From Calamus simplicifolius (Eukaryota > Streptophyta > Magnoliopsida > Arecales > Arecaceae), in NCBI GenBank assembly GCA_900491605.1, contig UESW01001521.1:344111-408110 (forward strand): a DNA stretch of 64,000 bases, written 5' to 3'. Below the pieces are notes generated by a model that was not told the DNA's origin, did no database searches, and saw only the letters and a list, made by a program, of their open reading frames with translations. Made by a program: the position numbers and the translations under genes. Below, in pieces: positions 1-11,995 of the stretch (positions are counted from its first letter, which is position 1; every line of letters starts with the position of its first letter).

Positions 1-15
1 GACTTGGCATCATCA
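1..15 (+). repeat. 3' tip of 5' LTR of element A
   Basis: These bases equal 12620-12634 apart from one G/A difference and end in CATCA directly before the primer site. Only the tip of the LTR is inside the window. Confidence 0.8.
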
Positions 16-34
16 GATTGGCGCACCAGGAAGG
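16..34 (+). promoter_or_regulatory. Primer binding site region of element A
   Basis: The GATTGGCGC-type motif starts immediately after the LTR end. The same motif follows the 5' LTR in elements B (complement of 22817 leftward) and C (complement of 41361 leftward), with a shared GATTGGCG core followed by an AGG-rich stretch. Its position makes it the minus-strand primer site. It is not the initiator-Met type seen in the TRIM complex; I cannot assign the tRNA. Confidence 0.65.
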
Positions 35-99
35 GGAAGGAAAGAGAAAGACATTGAACCAGCAATTTGCAATCTCTCTCTCCTCGAGCTCTTGAAGCC

Positions 100-2217
100 A
101 TGGTGACGACCCGTACGAAGGGAGTCTCTGCCAGTTGCACTGGGGGCAGCGCCGAGGAGCTCATCCACACGCGGATGCCCCCCTCGGCTCTCTCGGCAAG
201 CGTTCCGGCCTCGCTGCATCCCTAGGAGGCTGGACCTTCCGCTCCTCCGGTCGATGTCCTTGCGCCTCCTCCGTAGCAGTTCCAGGAAGATCGATTCGCC
301 GCCCTAGCCATGCAAGTCCAATCCTTGGCAGCGGCGGTTCAAGGCCTGCAGCACCAATAGGCGGCCCCGCAGCAGCCGGAGCCAAATCCAGCAGTCCCAA
401 GGGTGGTGCAACCCAGCCAGCATTTCTTCCGAAGGAGATCACCGATGCCGGGGGATCACCACCATCAAGCTTCGCCCAAGACTCACCACCGGGAAGCCTC
501 TAAGAGACACCGGTCACCTTCCCGCCATGCCAGTGTCTCTCCTAAGCGGTGGCATGGGAAGGAGGCGGAGCGCCCCCATCGACATCGCCGTCCCCGTTCT
601 CCGTCCTCTGAATCTTCGGGGGAGGGGTCTTTTGATGGTCGGATGGCCCATTGAGCCGAGCGTCGACTCGACGAGTATTACTAGAGGTTGGAGGAACTTA
701 GCCGCCGGATCACCCACCTGCCAGAGACGGACTACGACAGTCGGCCTCCGTTGTCTCGCCGCATCATAGAAGAGCCCATCTCCACCCAGTTCCGCCTTCC
801 CCAGCTAGATCCTTATGACGGGACCACAGACCCCTTGGACCACTTGGAAAGTTATAAAGTTCTCATGCAGGTCCAGGAGGCCACCGATTCGCTCATGTGC
901 ATCACCTTCCCAGCCACCCTCAAGAAGGCCACCCGAGCTTGGTACTTCCGTCTGCCACCACGGAGTATTGATTCCTTCCACCAGTTCGAAAGAGCTTTCT
1001 TGGCCCATTTTGATGCTTGCCGGAAGATTTCAAGGGTAGCAGATAGCCTCTTCGCCGTCCAGCAGAAGAGCAGTGAGTCCTTACGGGATTACGTCGCTCG
1101 GTTCAAGGAAGCAGCCCTGGAGGTCTATAATCTTGAAGACTCAGTGGCCACTTTGGCCTTGAAGTGAGGGCTTCGCCCGTCTCGCTTCGTGTACTCCCTC
1201 GACAAGAAGCCACCCGGTTTCTACACCGAGCTCTTGACCCGGGCCCAGAAATACATCCAGGCTGATGAGGCCGACTTCTCCCGACGCGAGGCTAGCGGAA
1301 GCATCTCCAAGAAACCGGTCCGACCGGAACCTGTTGAAGCTCGCCCCGGAAGACCTGAGCCTCCTCGCCAGCCAGACAACCGTCCCAGAGCCCCTGCGCC
1401 AAGAGATGGACCCTACACCCCACTGCTCGCCCCGATATCGCAGATTTTGCTCGAGATTGAAGGGGAGCCTTATCTTCAACGCCCTCCTCCAATAAACCCG
1501 AAGATCCCTCGCAACAAGAACCTCTATTGTTGCTATCACCGGGATCACGGCCATGATACTAATGACTGTCGCCAGCTGAAGAAGGCTATAGAAGACCTTA
1601 TCCAGCGAGGCCACCTGGAGAAGTTCGTCCAGAGGAACAACCCGGGAGTTCCTGGCCCATCAGCACCCCCGCCGCCGATGATCGATAATGCTCCAACAGA
1701 GAAGACGGTGACGATGATTTCCTGGAGGGCAAGAGGCTCGTCAAAGAGGCCGAGAGGTGAGGGGGAGTTGGATTCTGTAATTCCTTTCTTTAAAAAGGAC
1801 TTAGAGGAGGTGGTAAACAAAAATGATGACAGCGTCATCGTATCCATGACAATCGCTAAACATCCTGTAAAGAGAATTCTAGTTGATAGTGGGAGCTCTG
1901 TGAATGTTTTGAACTATGATGCTTTTGTTCGCATGAACCTGTCGCCCGATCTGCTCCGGCCCATCGTCACGCCCCTGATGGGGTTTACTGGAGATTCTGT
2001 GAAAGTCGAGGGGGAGGTCACACTCCCTGTTACGGCTGGCACAACCTCATGTCAAAGTATGGTTTTCATGAATTTTCTGGTGGTTCGTGTGCCCCTTGCT
2101 TACAACGCGATCCTTGGGAGGCCCGGGCTCAATCTTTTGGATGCTGTCATATCTACCAAGAGGCTTCTCGTGAGGTTTCCTACCAGCGAAGGAGCCGGGG
2201 AGATGCGGGGAGAGTAG
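100..2217 (+). pseudogene. gag: gag-protease of element A, broken
   Basis: The ATG at 100 opens with MVTTRTKG, matching the gag start of element B (MVVTRAKD). The frame is interrupted by TAGs soon after, is open again at 688-1164, and is cut by a TGA at 1165-1167 exactly where elements B and C continue (..LALKR). The retrotransposon gag domain lies around 780-1160 (LDPYDGTTDPLDHLE). A zinc-knuckle-like C-C-H-H-C cluster (CCYHRDHGHDTNDC) lies near 1530-1570. The retropepsin active site DSGSS is near 1890 and the conserved ILGRPGLN near 2110. All of this is in one frame, so gag and protease were one polyprotein. It would have formed the virus-like particle and processed the polyprotein; this copy cannot. 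Confidence 0.88.
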
Positions 2218-2241
2218 AATCCACCCTCACTTTGCTACCAC

Positions 2242-3692
2242 ATGGCCCCTAGTCCGCAGGGGGTGGCACCCGCGCCGGTACCTGAGACGCTGGATTCTCA
2301 AGACCTGGAGAGAAGAGGAGAGCCGGCCGAGCGCCTGCTTACTTTCCCCCTCGGGGAGGACCCAACGAGAACAATCTGGATTGGAGCCCTACTCCCAAAG
2401 GAGGCTCGTGACCGACTCCTCGCCTTTCTGCGAGCTAATGCAGATGTCTTCGCCTGGTCGACGTTCGATATGCCAGGAATTCCAGAAGAGGTGATTATCC
2501 ACCAACATAATATTAGGGCGGAGTGCCGACCTATCTAGCAGAAGAAAAGGAGTTTCGCCCTTGATCGACAAAAGGTCGTGGATGAGGAGGTGCGGAAGCT
2601 ACTGGCGGCCGGTCATATCCACGAGGTGCACTACCTGGACTGGCTGGCGAATGTCGTGATGGTTCGCAAGGCCAGTGAAAGCTGAGGATATGCATGGACT
2701 TCACCGACCTCAACAAGGCATGCCCCAAAGACAGCTTCCCATTACCCCGGATCGATCAGCTAGTGGACGCCACGTCCGGGCATGAGACCCTTAGTTTCAT
2801 GGATGCATTCTCGGGGTACAATCAGATCAGGATGAACCCGGCAGATGAAGAAGCCACCTCTTTTGTTACAGAAAAAGGGATTTACTACTACAAGGTGATG
2901 ACGTTTGGGAAGAAGAATGCCGGAGCCACCTATCAGAGGTTGATGAATAAGGTCTTTGAGGACCAGATCGGGCGTAACATGGAGGTGTACGTGGATGATA
3001 TGTTGACCAAGAGCACTAGTGCTGCTGACCATGTCGCCGACCTCGAGGAGACCTTCAACAACCTGCGCCGGTATCGGATGAGGCTTAACCCCCACAAGTG
3101 TGCCTTCGGAGTGGCAGCAGGCAAGTTTCTGGGCTTTATGGTAACCCAGCGAGGGATTGAAGCCAACCCTGATAAGATCAGGGCTATCTTGGATATGAGG
3201 CCCCCAACTAACAAGAAGGAGGTGCAACACCTAACCAGAAGGGTGGCGGCTTTGAGTCGCTTCATGTCAAGATCGGCAGAAAGGTGCTTGCCCTTCTTTA
3301 AGGCGCTGCGCAAGGTCAATGGCTTCGAGTTGACAAAGGAGTGTCAGGATGCCTTCGAAGAGTTGAAGCAATTTCTATCCACTCCTCGCTGTTGTCCAAG
3401 CCAAAGAATGGGGAGGAGCTCTTCCTGTATCTCGCAGCCTCCCCAGAAGCTGTCAGTTCTGTGCTCATGCGCATGGATGTTGATGGAGTCCAGAGGCCGG
3501 TCTACTACACCAGCAAGATACTTCATGATGCCGAGACTAGATACTCTAGAACCAAAAGATCATTTTTGCCCTGGTGGTCTATGCCCAACGCTTCCGACCC
3601 TACTTTCAGGCTCATCCATCATGGTGCTCACGGACCAACCTCTTCGGGCCATCTTGTCTCGCCCTAACACCTTCGGTCGGCTAGCCAAATAG
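2242..3692 (+). pseudogene. pol: Reverse transcriptase and first RNase H of element A, broken
   Basis: The region just before RT is open to a TAG at 2536. A frame change near 2675 leads into RT proper (DFTDLNKACPKDSFPLP), which is open to 3692. The catalytic YVDD box is intact near 2990. The RT connection and gypsy RNase H (LYLAASPEAVSSVL, then VYYTSKIL) appear in another frame from about 3390, and a further shift occurs near 3555. At least three frameshifts and one stop are visible, so no enzyme can be made. Domain order and motifs are diagnostic of Ty3/gypsy. Confidence 0.88.
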
Positions 3693-3740
3693 GCTATCAA
3701 ACTGAGTGAATTTGACCTATCCATCCGACCAAGGTCGACC

Positions 3741-4280
3741 ATGAAGTCTCAGGTGATAGCTGATTTCTTGGTTGAGTGTTCCTGGACCGAGAAGGGTTTG
3801 AAGGAGATACGCCTGGAGGGGTATGTGGACCCTCCCTCGATTGAGGAGGCAGAAAAGGAGGACTGGATTTTGCATGTAGATGGAGCAGCAAATTTTCAGG
3901 GAAGCGGAGCCGGACTCATTCTTGCGAGCCCTGAAAGGGAAGTGGTGGAGTATGCTCTTAGATTTCAGTTCCCGGCAACTAACAACCAGGCAGAGTATGA
4001 AGCCCTGTTAGCGGGAATAAGGTTGGCTGAGGAGTTAGGCACAGGGCGTTTAAGGGCCTTCACGGACTCTCAGCTTATTTTGGGCAGATCACTGGGGAGT
4101 ACGAAGCTAGGGACCCGACCATGTCCCATTACCTGAGCAAGGTGCAATTCCAAGCCTCTCGGTTCTCTTACTTTCGTGTCAGCTACATTCCCCGAGCGGA
4201 GAATGCTAGGGCCGACGCACTGTCCCATCTAGCCACTTCGGCCGACGGGACACTGGGAAGAACATATGTGGAGTACCTCT
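3741..4280 (+). pseudogene. pol: Second, archaeal-type RNase H of element A
   Basis: After the gypsy RNase H comes a separate RNase H fold. HVDGAANFQGSGAG near 3870 supplies the first Asp, NNQAEYEAL near 3985 the Glu, FTDSQL near 4060 the next Asp, and PRAENARADALSHLA near 4190 the C-terminal Asp. A second RNase H between the first RNase H and integrase is known from Tat-lineage plant elements and places element A there. The frame shifts near 4085 and a TAG stands at 4279, so the protein is broken. Confidence 0.82.
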
Positions 4281-4459
4281 AGGCCCCAAGCATTGAAGTT
4301 GCGGATGAAGCACTGCCGGTCGAGCAAGAGCCCTCATGGATGGATGCCTACGTCCGGTATTTGACTGACGGCACTCTCCCAGAGAACCCCGCTGAGGCCA
4401 AGCTACTCAGGCGGAGGGTCCCGAGGTTCTTGATGATGGATGGGAAGCTTTATTGAAGA

Positions 4460-5568
4460 TCATTCTCATATCCGGTCCTCAGGTGCGTGGGACCAGCAGA
4501 ATCAGACTACATCCTGCGGGAGATCCATGAAGGCATCTGTGGAAGTCATCTGGGGGGCAGAGCCCTAGCTTACAATGCCCTACGACAGGGGTACTTTTGG
4601 CTAACCATGAAGGAGGACGCAGCCGAGCTCGTTAAGAGATGTGATTGCTATCAGCGCCATCTAATATCTAGTGACAGCCGACGTCTCAGTCAACCCCCTT
4701 GGTGGCATCCTGGCCCTTTGCCCAGTGGGGTATGGATATCCTTGGACCATTTCCCCCGGCCTCCGAACAGTGAAAGATCCTCCTGGTGGCCGTTGATTAC
4801 TTTACCAAGTGGATTGAAGCCGAGGCCCTTGCTAAGATCACGGAAAGCAAGGTGAGATCCTTCTTTTGGAAGTCCATTATATGCCGATTCGGACTGCCGC
4901 ACACCCTGGTCACCGACAATGGCCGGCAGTTTGACAACACACCCTTCCGGGAATTCTGCTCCGAACTGGGCATCCATCAGAAATTCACTTCCGTCGGATA
5001 CCCTCAGACCAATGGGGCGGCCGAGGTAACTAATCGAATCATTCTCTAAGGACTGAGAACCCGGCTGGATGACTGTAAGGGACGGTGGGTTGAGGAGCTC
5101 CCCAATGTGCTGTTTGCCTACCACACAACGCCGCAAGCCCCCACCAATGAGACCCCATTCTGCCTAGTCTTTGGGTCCGAAGCTATCATCCCGGTAGAGG
5201 TTGGCTCACTGAGCCCTAGGGTAGAGTTGTACAACGAGGAAGACAACCCAGACTGGCTGCGAGCCAACCTCGACCTGGTGAAGGAAATGCGAGACCGAGC
5301 ATGACTTCGGATGGCAGTCTACTAGCAACGGGCCACCAAATATTACAATGCCCGTGTGCGTCCCAGGACTTTCCTGCCGGGAGACCTGATCCTTCGATGA
5401 GCTGAAGTCTCGAGGCCGACGGAAGGAGGTAAGTTGGCTCCGAACTGGGAAGGGCCTTACCGGATCACCGAAGCGCTCTGCCATGGAGCATACAAGATTG
5501 AAGAGCTGGATAGGAAACCACTTCCCCGGATGTGGAACATTGACAACCTCCGTCCGTACTATCGGTAG
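4460..5568 (+). pseudogene. pol: Integrase of element A, broken
   Basis: The H2C2 zinc-binding domain (EIHEGICGSHLGG .. RCDCYQRH) lies at about 4510-4660. After a frame change the DDE core follows at 4786-5049: Asp in AVDYFTKW, Asp in TDNGRQFD, Glu in GAAEVTNR. A TAA at 5047 and later single stops interrupt it. The C-terminal segment ends with NIDNLRPYYR and a TAG at 5566-5568, taken as the end of pol. No chromodomain is seen, which fits Tat rather than the chromoviruses. Confidence 0.85.
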
Positions 5569-5664
5569 TACATCCCTTTCTTACATCAAATATCTTGCTT
5601 GTATTCTTCTGGGTCTTCACCCGTCATTTTGTATTAATGAATGTGGGTTCTAGTACCTCAGTGT

Positions 5665-7487
5665 AGCAACTTAAGCTCGACCCCGGTCGGCACAAAAGCC
5701 CTAGACCAGCCAGGCACAAAGCCCAGTGTACCACTGGCAGAGCGGTGTGCTGCCGGCTCTCAGCAACTTAAGCCCGACCCTGATCGGCACAAAAGCCTCG
5801 GGCCAGCCAGGCACAAAGCCCAGTGTACCACTTGCAGAGCGGCGTGCTGCCGGCTCTCAGCAACTTAAGCCCGACCCCGATCGGCACAAAAGCCCTGGGC
5901 CAGCCAGGCACAAAGCCCAGTGTACCACTGGCAGAGCGGCGTGCTGCCGTCTCTCAGCAACTTAAGCCCGACCCCAGTCGGCACAAAAGCCCTGGGTCAG
6001 CCAGGCACAAAGCCCAGTGTACCACTGGAAGAACGGTGTGCTGCCGGCTCTCAGCAACTTAAGCCCGACCCCGGTCGGCACAAAAGCCCTGGGCCAGCCA
6101 GGCACAAAGCCCTGGGCCACTGGCAGAGCGGTGTGCTACCGGCTCTCAGCAATTTAAGCCCAACCCCGGTCGGCACAAAAGCCCTGGGCCAGCCAGGCAC
6201 AAAGCCCAGTGTACCACTGGCAGAGCGGCGTGCTGCCGGCTCTCAGCAACTTAAGCCCGACCCCGGTCGGCACAAAAGCCCTAGGCCAGCCAGGCACAAA
6301 GCCCAGTGTACCACTGGTAGAGCGGCATGCTGCCGGCTCACAGCAACTTAAGCCCAACCGTGGTTGGCACAAAAGCCCTGGGCCAGCCAGGCACAAAGCC
6401 CAGTGTACCACTGGCAGAGCAGCGTGCTGCCGGCTATCAGCAACTTAAGCTCGATCCCGATCGGCACAAAAGCCCTGGGCCAGCCAAGCACAAAGCCCAG
6501 TGTACCACTGGCAGAGCGACGTGCTTCCGGCTCTTAGCAACTTAAGCCCAACCTCGGTCGGCACAAAAGCCCTGGGCCAGCCAGGCACAAAGCCCAGTAT
6601 ACCACTGGAAGAGCGGCGTGCTGTCGGCTCTCAGCAACTTAAGCCCGACCCCGGTCGGCACAAAAGCCTGGGCCAGCCAGGCACAAAGCCCAATGTACCA
6701 TTGGAAGAGCGGCGTGCTGCCGACTCTCAGCAACTTAAGCCCAACCCCAATCGGCACAAAAGCCCTGGGCCAGCCAGGCACAAAGCCCAGTGTACCACCA
6801 CTGGCAGAGCGGCGTGCTGCCGGCTCTCAACAACTTAAGCTCGACCCCGATAAGCACAAAAGCCCTGGGCCAGCCAGGCACAAATCCCAGTGTACCACTG
6901 GCAGAACGGCGTGCTGTCGGCTCTCAGCAACTTAAGCCCGACCCCGGTCGGCACAAAAGCCCTGGGCCAGCCAGGCACAAAACTCAGTGTACCACTGGCA
7001 GAGCGGCGTGCTGCCGGCTCTCAGCAACTTAAGCCCGACCCCGGTCGGCACAAAAGCCCTGGGCCAGCCAGGCACAAAGCCCAGTATACCATTGGCAGAG
7101 CGTGCTGTCGGCTCTCAGCAACTTAAGCCCGACCCTGGTCGGCACAAAAGCCCTGGGCCAGCCAGGCACAAAGCCCAGTGTACCACTGGCAGAGCGGCGT
7201 GCTGCCGGCTCTCAGCAACTTAAGCCCGACCCCGGTCGGCATAAAAGCCCTGGGCCAGCTGGGTACAAAGCCCAGTGTACCACTGGCAGAGCAGCATGCT
7301 GCCGGCTCTCAGCAACTTAAGCCCGACCCCGGTCGGTACAAAAGCCTTGGGCCAGTCAGGCACAAAGCCCAGTGTACCACTGGTAGAACGGCGTGCTGCC
7401 GGCTCTCAGCAGCTTAAGTCCGACCCCAATCGGCACGAAAGCCCTGGGCTAGCTAGACACAAAACCCTGCGTACCGTTGGCGAAGCA
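5665..7487 (+). repeat. 97-bp tandem array, about 19 copies, 3' of pol in element A
   Basis: The unit starting AGCAACTTAAGC recurs at about 5665, 5762, 5859, 5956, 6053 and onward to about 7450. The spacing is 97 bp with a few shorter or longer copies (a short unit near 6100, a 3-bp gain near 6797). Each unit holds a dyad CCGACC..GGTCGG. The last copies are more diverged. Short ORFs in every copy are by-products of the repeat. Such arrays in the 3' region are typical of Tat elements and can seed satellite DNA. Confidence 0.95.
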
Positions 7488-7803
7488 ACGTTCAAGCAGC
7501 TCGGGAGGCTCGATTTTATCTTGACCTTCCGAGCCCTACGCTCTATTGGGAACTGGGAGTTCGTACCTCTCGACCCCAAGATTCAATCGTACGAAGCTAA
7601 GTCGAGGCTATCCAAGGGTAAGTTACAGATTGCTCGACATCGACGAAGCCCCTAAGGGTCCCACGTCGGCTGCCAAAGAGTTTGAAGTGACAGTTGCAAT
7701 CAAGCGGAGATAAATTTCATTGAAAAGAGTGTATTTCATTAATTTGAAAGTGCTTACAAAATGCCGACCAAGTCGGGCTCACAAAAAAAATATAGTATAA
7801 GGC
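7488..7803. other. Element A spacer between array and antisense gene
   Basis: This stretch holds no gene or repeat that I recognise. It would contain the 3' end of the antisense transcript. Confidence 0.6.
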
Positions 7804-10129
7804 TCATGAGTCAGCAGGTGCGTCCTCATCATCAGACGAGCCCATCTCAGAGAGGTGGTCCGGCTCCACTTCAAGGGCTTGGGAAAAATTTAAGTCTCTA
7901 GCCAATTTTTCCTTCCCACGCTGGAACCCTTGAAGATATGCCCATGTCGAAGCTTCGGTCAGCTCCTCCATGAAATGCTCGGACACTCGAAATTCTTCAA
8001 TAACTCTGGCGGTCCTGACTTCGACAGCTGCCTCCACCTCAGCCGCTAGAGCTCCCCTCTCAGCAGCCAGGGCTGCCACTGCTATCCTCTCGACCTCCAG
8101 GGCTAGATTTCTTTCCTCCTCCGCTCCCTTCGCCCTTTCTTCGGCCTCCCTCATTTTCTCCTCCATCGTCCTTGCCATTTCTTTGGCCTTACTCACCTGA
8201 CTCTCGGCCTCTTGGATGGTTACGACCAATTCGGAGATGTGCAGGTCCCTAGCCGCGATGGCATTCTCGGCCTCCATGAGCTGGTTGAGGGCCGCCCGCA
8301 TGCGGTTGGACTCAATCTCTGCCCGATTCTCGGCCGCTTTTATTTCATCAGCCCGGGAGGTCTTGGCTGATTCTAAGGCCTTCTCTGTCGTTTCTGCTCG
8401 AGCGCGAGCATCCTCGGCCTCTTTTTGGGCCTCCCGCACGATGGTCTTTTCACCGTGGATAACTTCCCTGGCGATAACCAGGGAGTTGGCAACCTGCATG
8501 CAAGCCCCATGTCAGAAAGAAAAGGAAGAACAAAAAGAAATTTGAAAGCAAAGAGCGGATAGTCTAACTACCTTGACTAAGGCTGCGTAGGATTCATGGA
8601 AGAAAGTAGTTGCCTTCAAGTGGCTGAGCTCCTCCTGAACCTCTGATACGAGGATTGACGAGATGAGCCGCTCCACCCAGCGCCCATCATCTAGGACAGA
8701 GTCCCGAGACAGCCCCGCCTAGCCCTGCTCCCTTCGGCGGCTTCGGCGGCCTCGGATTTGGCGCATGGAGAGCTGCTCACTAACGTCCTCTTCGGGGGTG
8801 GGCCTACTGTCTGTGATGGTCCCTCGCCCCAGTCCCTTGCAGCTTCGGTGGGGGCTGGTTCGCAGGGGGCAGGAGACCCCCCCACCGCCATTGGCTCCTC
8901 TGCGGCCGGCTCTTCCATGGCTGGCTCCGCCTCCATGGCCGACTCCCCCGTGATCGCCGATTCCCCTGCGGCCGGTGTCTTAGTGGCCGCTCCATCACTC
9001 GCGGTCCTTTCAGGTGTGGTGTCGGCCGTCAAGTCTATCTCCGGGGCGACCAGAGGCTCCTGCGGTGTGGATGGCTCGAGTGCCCGCACTGTTGGGCGTT
9101 TTGAATCTGGTGCTCGCCGCCCCTCGCTCGGTTTCTCTCGGGCCTTCCTTTTGGCAGCGGCCTTCATGAGTCGGCGTGCTGGGATTTTCATAGCTGCGCA
9201 GTATCGATCAGGGTCAGCAAAAAAAAAACGATGAGCGAGAGCAAGGGCAAGACTTTGGTTAAGTACAGGGAGACTTACCAAACTGGGAGATAAGACCCGC
9301 CGACCGGAGGTTTTCCTCCGTCAGGAGCAGGCTGTACCGAGGAATTTCGGTGGACAATAGCTGCCCTAGCACCTCTCTATCTCCAGGGTGGACAGTGGAA
9401 TTTGCATTACCTCGGGGGTCAGGGTCTCCCCACCGGGACTTTACTTGGCCAATGTTGGCGAAGAAAAATCGGGATTTCCAGCCTTTAACAGAAGAAGGGA
9501 GAAGGAGTTTAAGGACGCGGTGGGGCCTGGGCTGGAACAGCCACCAACCTTTCTGAGATCGGAGGATATAAAAGGAACGGAAGAGAGAGACTCGCGTGGT
9601 GATGTGGAGGTGATGGCAAAGGATAACGAAGGCACAAATGACACGCAAGGAGTTTGGGACCAACTGGGAAGGAGTTAAGGAATAATAGTCAAGAGGTTGA
9701 CGAAGAAAGGATGAAAGGGTACGCGGAGGCCCACCCTCAGGGAAATCTCATAGATGGCCACCCGGCACGGTCGGGATGAGATCACCCTGTCGTCAGGGGT
9801 CGGGAGGTAGAGCTCAATATCCCAAGGAATTTGGTAACGGGCCCGGATATTCGCCAAATCGTTGCCCGTTACCATGGAGGCGGCCCCTTCCGGGATTCCG
9901 CCCCCACACTCGAGGAGGTGCCGGCCCTCGCCTGGCGACCTCTCGGCGGATTCCAGCCGGCCGCCGCCGGGCGCCTCCCCGGCGACCCGCCGCTGGGCTA
10001 GAGGGACGTGATCCTCCGGATCGGAGGACCACTCAAGGGGAGAAGAAGGAGGAGAAGGAGAAGCTTGAGGCCCTCGGGCGAGGAACGATTCTCCGAATCA
10101 TCCTCCACAGACCAAGACTGGGAACTCAT
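7804..10129 (-). pseudogene. Spliced antisense gene (aORF) of element A: transposase_28-like domain plus coiled coil
   Basis: On the strand opposite to gag-pol, three exons can be read: 10129-9279, 9193-8572 and 8493-7804. Introns are 9278-9194 (GTAAGT..GCAG) and 8571-8494 (GTAGTT..GCAG). Exon 1 has LPTPDDR, a LRVPFHPFFVNLL segment and FYILRSQKGWWLF, resembling the plant 'putative gypsy type transposon' (transposase_28) domain. Exon 2 is rich in Pro, Ala and Glu with a basic KAAAKRKAR cluster. Exon 3 (about 229 aa) is almost entirely heptad coiled coil and ends in an acidic tail (SSDDEDAPADS). Frame breaks lie near 9880, 9670 and 8700. Element C has the same gene with introns in the same places. 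Function is unknown; extra ORFs of this kind are described in Tat elements. Confidence 0.75.
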
Positions 10130-10684
10130 TGCAAGACGAAAGATTGAAGAAACCTAGGAGGAACAAAGAGCTAATCTGGGAAGGAAGGTGACGAACGCGA
10201 GCTCTCGAGTTGCAGAGGGAACCAGGAAGCGGAAAATCATAAAGCAGGGGAAGAAGACGATGATTACAGGAGTAGAATGACCGCTTTTGACCCTCTACTC
10301 AGGTTTTATTCAGTTTCAAATTGTCCCGCAGTGCCTCGACTACCGCACGGGCTTCCACAACAAGCTGGATTGCCTAGGTAATCGCTAAGCGCGGGATACG
10401 ATTCACTTCCGGCCAATGGTAGGACATCGATGACGTCGCCGTTATGATGGATAATGATGGCACGACTTTCCTCATGGACTTCGACGGATCAACCCTGCTT
10501 CGAGGACGATCGCCGCAAATCGGATGGACAGCATTGGCTGCCCTATCACATCCCTGTACTGCCTGCATAAAATTGTTGCAGCGCCTATAGACACGCGTCT
10601 GGAGGCGGTTCGCAAAGGATGGGGATCAGCCATTTTGGAGGTGACACCCCTTTCACTTTACTGGGGTGGGCCCACTCCGTCTCA

Positions 10685-10700
10685 GGGGTGAGGGGGCATC
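10685..10700 (+). promoter_or_regulatory. Polypurine tract of element A
   Basis: A purine-rich run (GGGGTGAGGGGG) ends directly before the TG that starts the 3' LTR, the expected place for the plus-strand primer. Confidence 0.75.
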
Positions 10701-10779
10701 TGATATAGCTGATCCTACGCCGTTAGAATGAACGGTAAAGATAGCGGCAGCTGACGGGAGCTATATCAAGTCCCGGGAC

Positions 10780-11995
10780 CTCCCTCTCGGTCTCGGGGCA
10801 TATGAACAGTATATCAACCCCCGAGACCTACCTCTCGGTCTTGGGGCACATGAACAGTATCAACCCCCGAGACCTACCTCTAGGTCTCGGGGCACATGAA
10901 CAGTATCAATCCCCGAGACCTACCTCTCGGGGCACATGAACAGTATATCAACCCCGAGACCTACCTCTTGGTCTCGGGGCACATGAACAGTATCAACCCC
11001 CGAGACCTACCTCTCGGTCTCGGGGCACATGAACAGTATATCAACCCCCGAGACCTACCTCTCGGTCTCGGGGCACATAAAGAGTATATCAACCCCCGGG
11101 ACCTACCTCTCGGTCTCGGGGCACATGAACAGTATATCAACCCCCGAGACCTACCTCTCGATCTTAGGGCACATGAACAATATATCAACCCCCGAGACCT
11201 ACCTCTCGGTCTCGGAGCACATGAACAGTATATCAACCCCCGAGACCTACCTCTCGGTCTTGGGGCACATAAACAGTATATCAACCCCCGAGACCTACCT
11301 CTCGGTCTCGGGGCACATGAACAGTATATCAACCCCCCGAGACCTACCTCTCGGTCTTGGGGCACATGAACAGCATATCAACCCCGAGACCTACCTCTCG
11401 GTCTCGGGGTACATGAGCAGTATATCAACCCCCGAGATCTCCCTCTCGGTCTCGGGGCACATGAATAGTATATCAACCCCTGGGACCTCCCTCTCAGTCT
11501 CGGGGCACATGAACAGTATATCAACCCCCGGGACCTCCCCCTCTCGGTCTCGGGGCACATTAATAGTATCAACCCCCAAGACCTACCTCTCGGTCTCGGG
11601 GCACATGAACAGTATATCAACCCCCGGGACCTACCTCTCGATCTCAGGGCACATGAACAGTATATCAACCCCCGAGACCTACCTCTCGTCTCGGGGCACA
11701 TGAACAGTATCAACCCCCGAGACCTACCTCTCGGTCTCGGAGCACATGAATAGTATATCAACCCCCGAGACCTACCTCTCGGTCTCGGGGCACATGAACA
11801 GTATATCAACCCCCGAGACCTACCTCTCGGTCTCGGGGCACATGAACAGTATATCAACCCCCCGAGACCTACCCTTGGTCTCGGGGCACATGAACAGCAC
11901 ATCAACCCCCGAGACTTACCGCTCGGTCTCGGGGCACATGAGCAGTATATCAACCCCCGAGATCTCCCTCTCGGTCTCGAGGCACATGATAATGA
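10780..11995 (+). repeat. 48-bp tandem array inside LTR, about 25 copies
   Basis: The unit contains ATGAACAGTATATCAAC and a perfect dyad, CCGAGACC then GGTCTCGG around a short loop. Units are mostly 48 bp, with some 44-46 bp variants. Because 48 is a multiple of three, both strands show long ORFs (for example 10896-11369 and complement 12127-11378); these are periodicity artefacts. The array lies in U3, upstream of the TATA box. Confidence 0.95.

Noticed and set aside
5641..7655. Many overlapping ORFs of 70-140 codons in the 97-bp array
   Set aside because: They restart with every repeat unit and have no homology; they are by-products of the tandem array.
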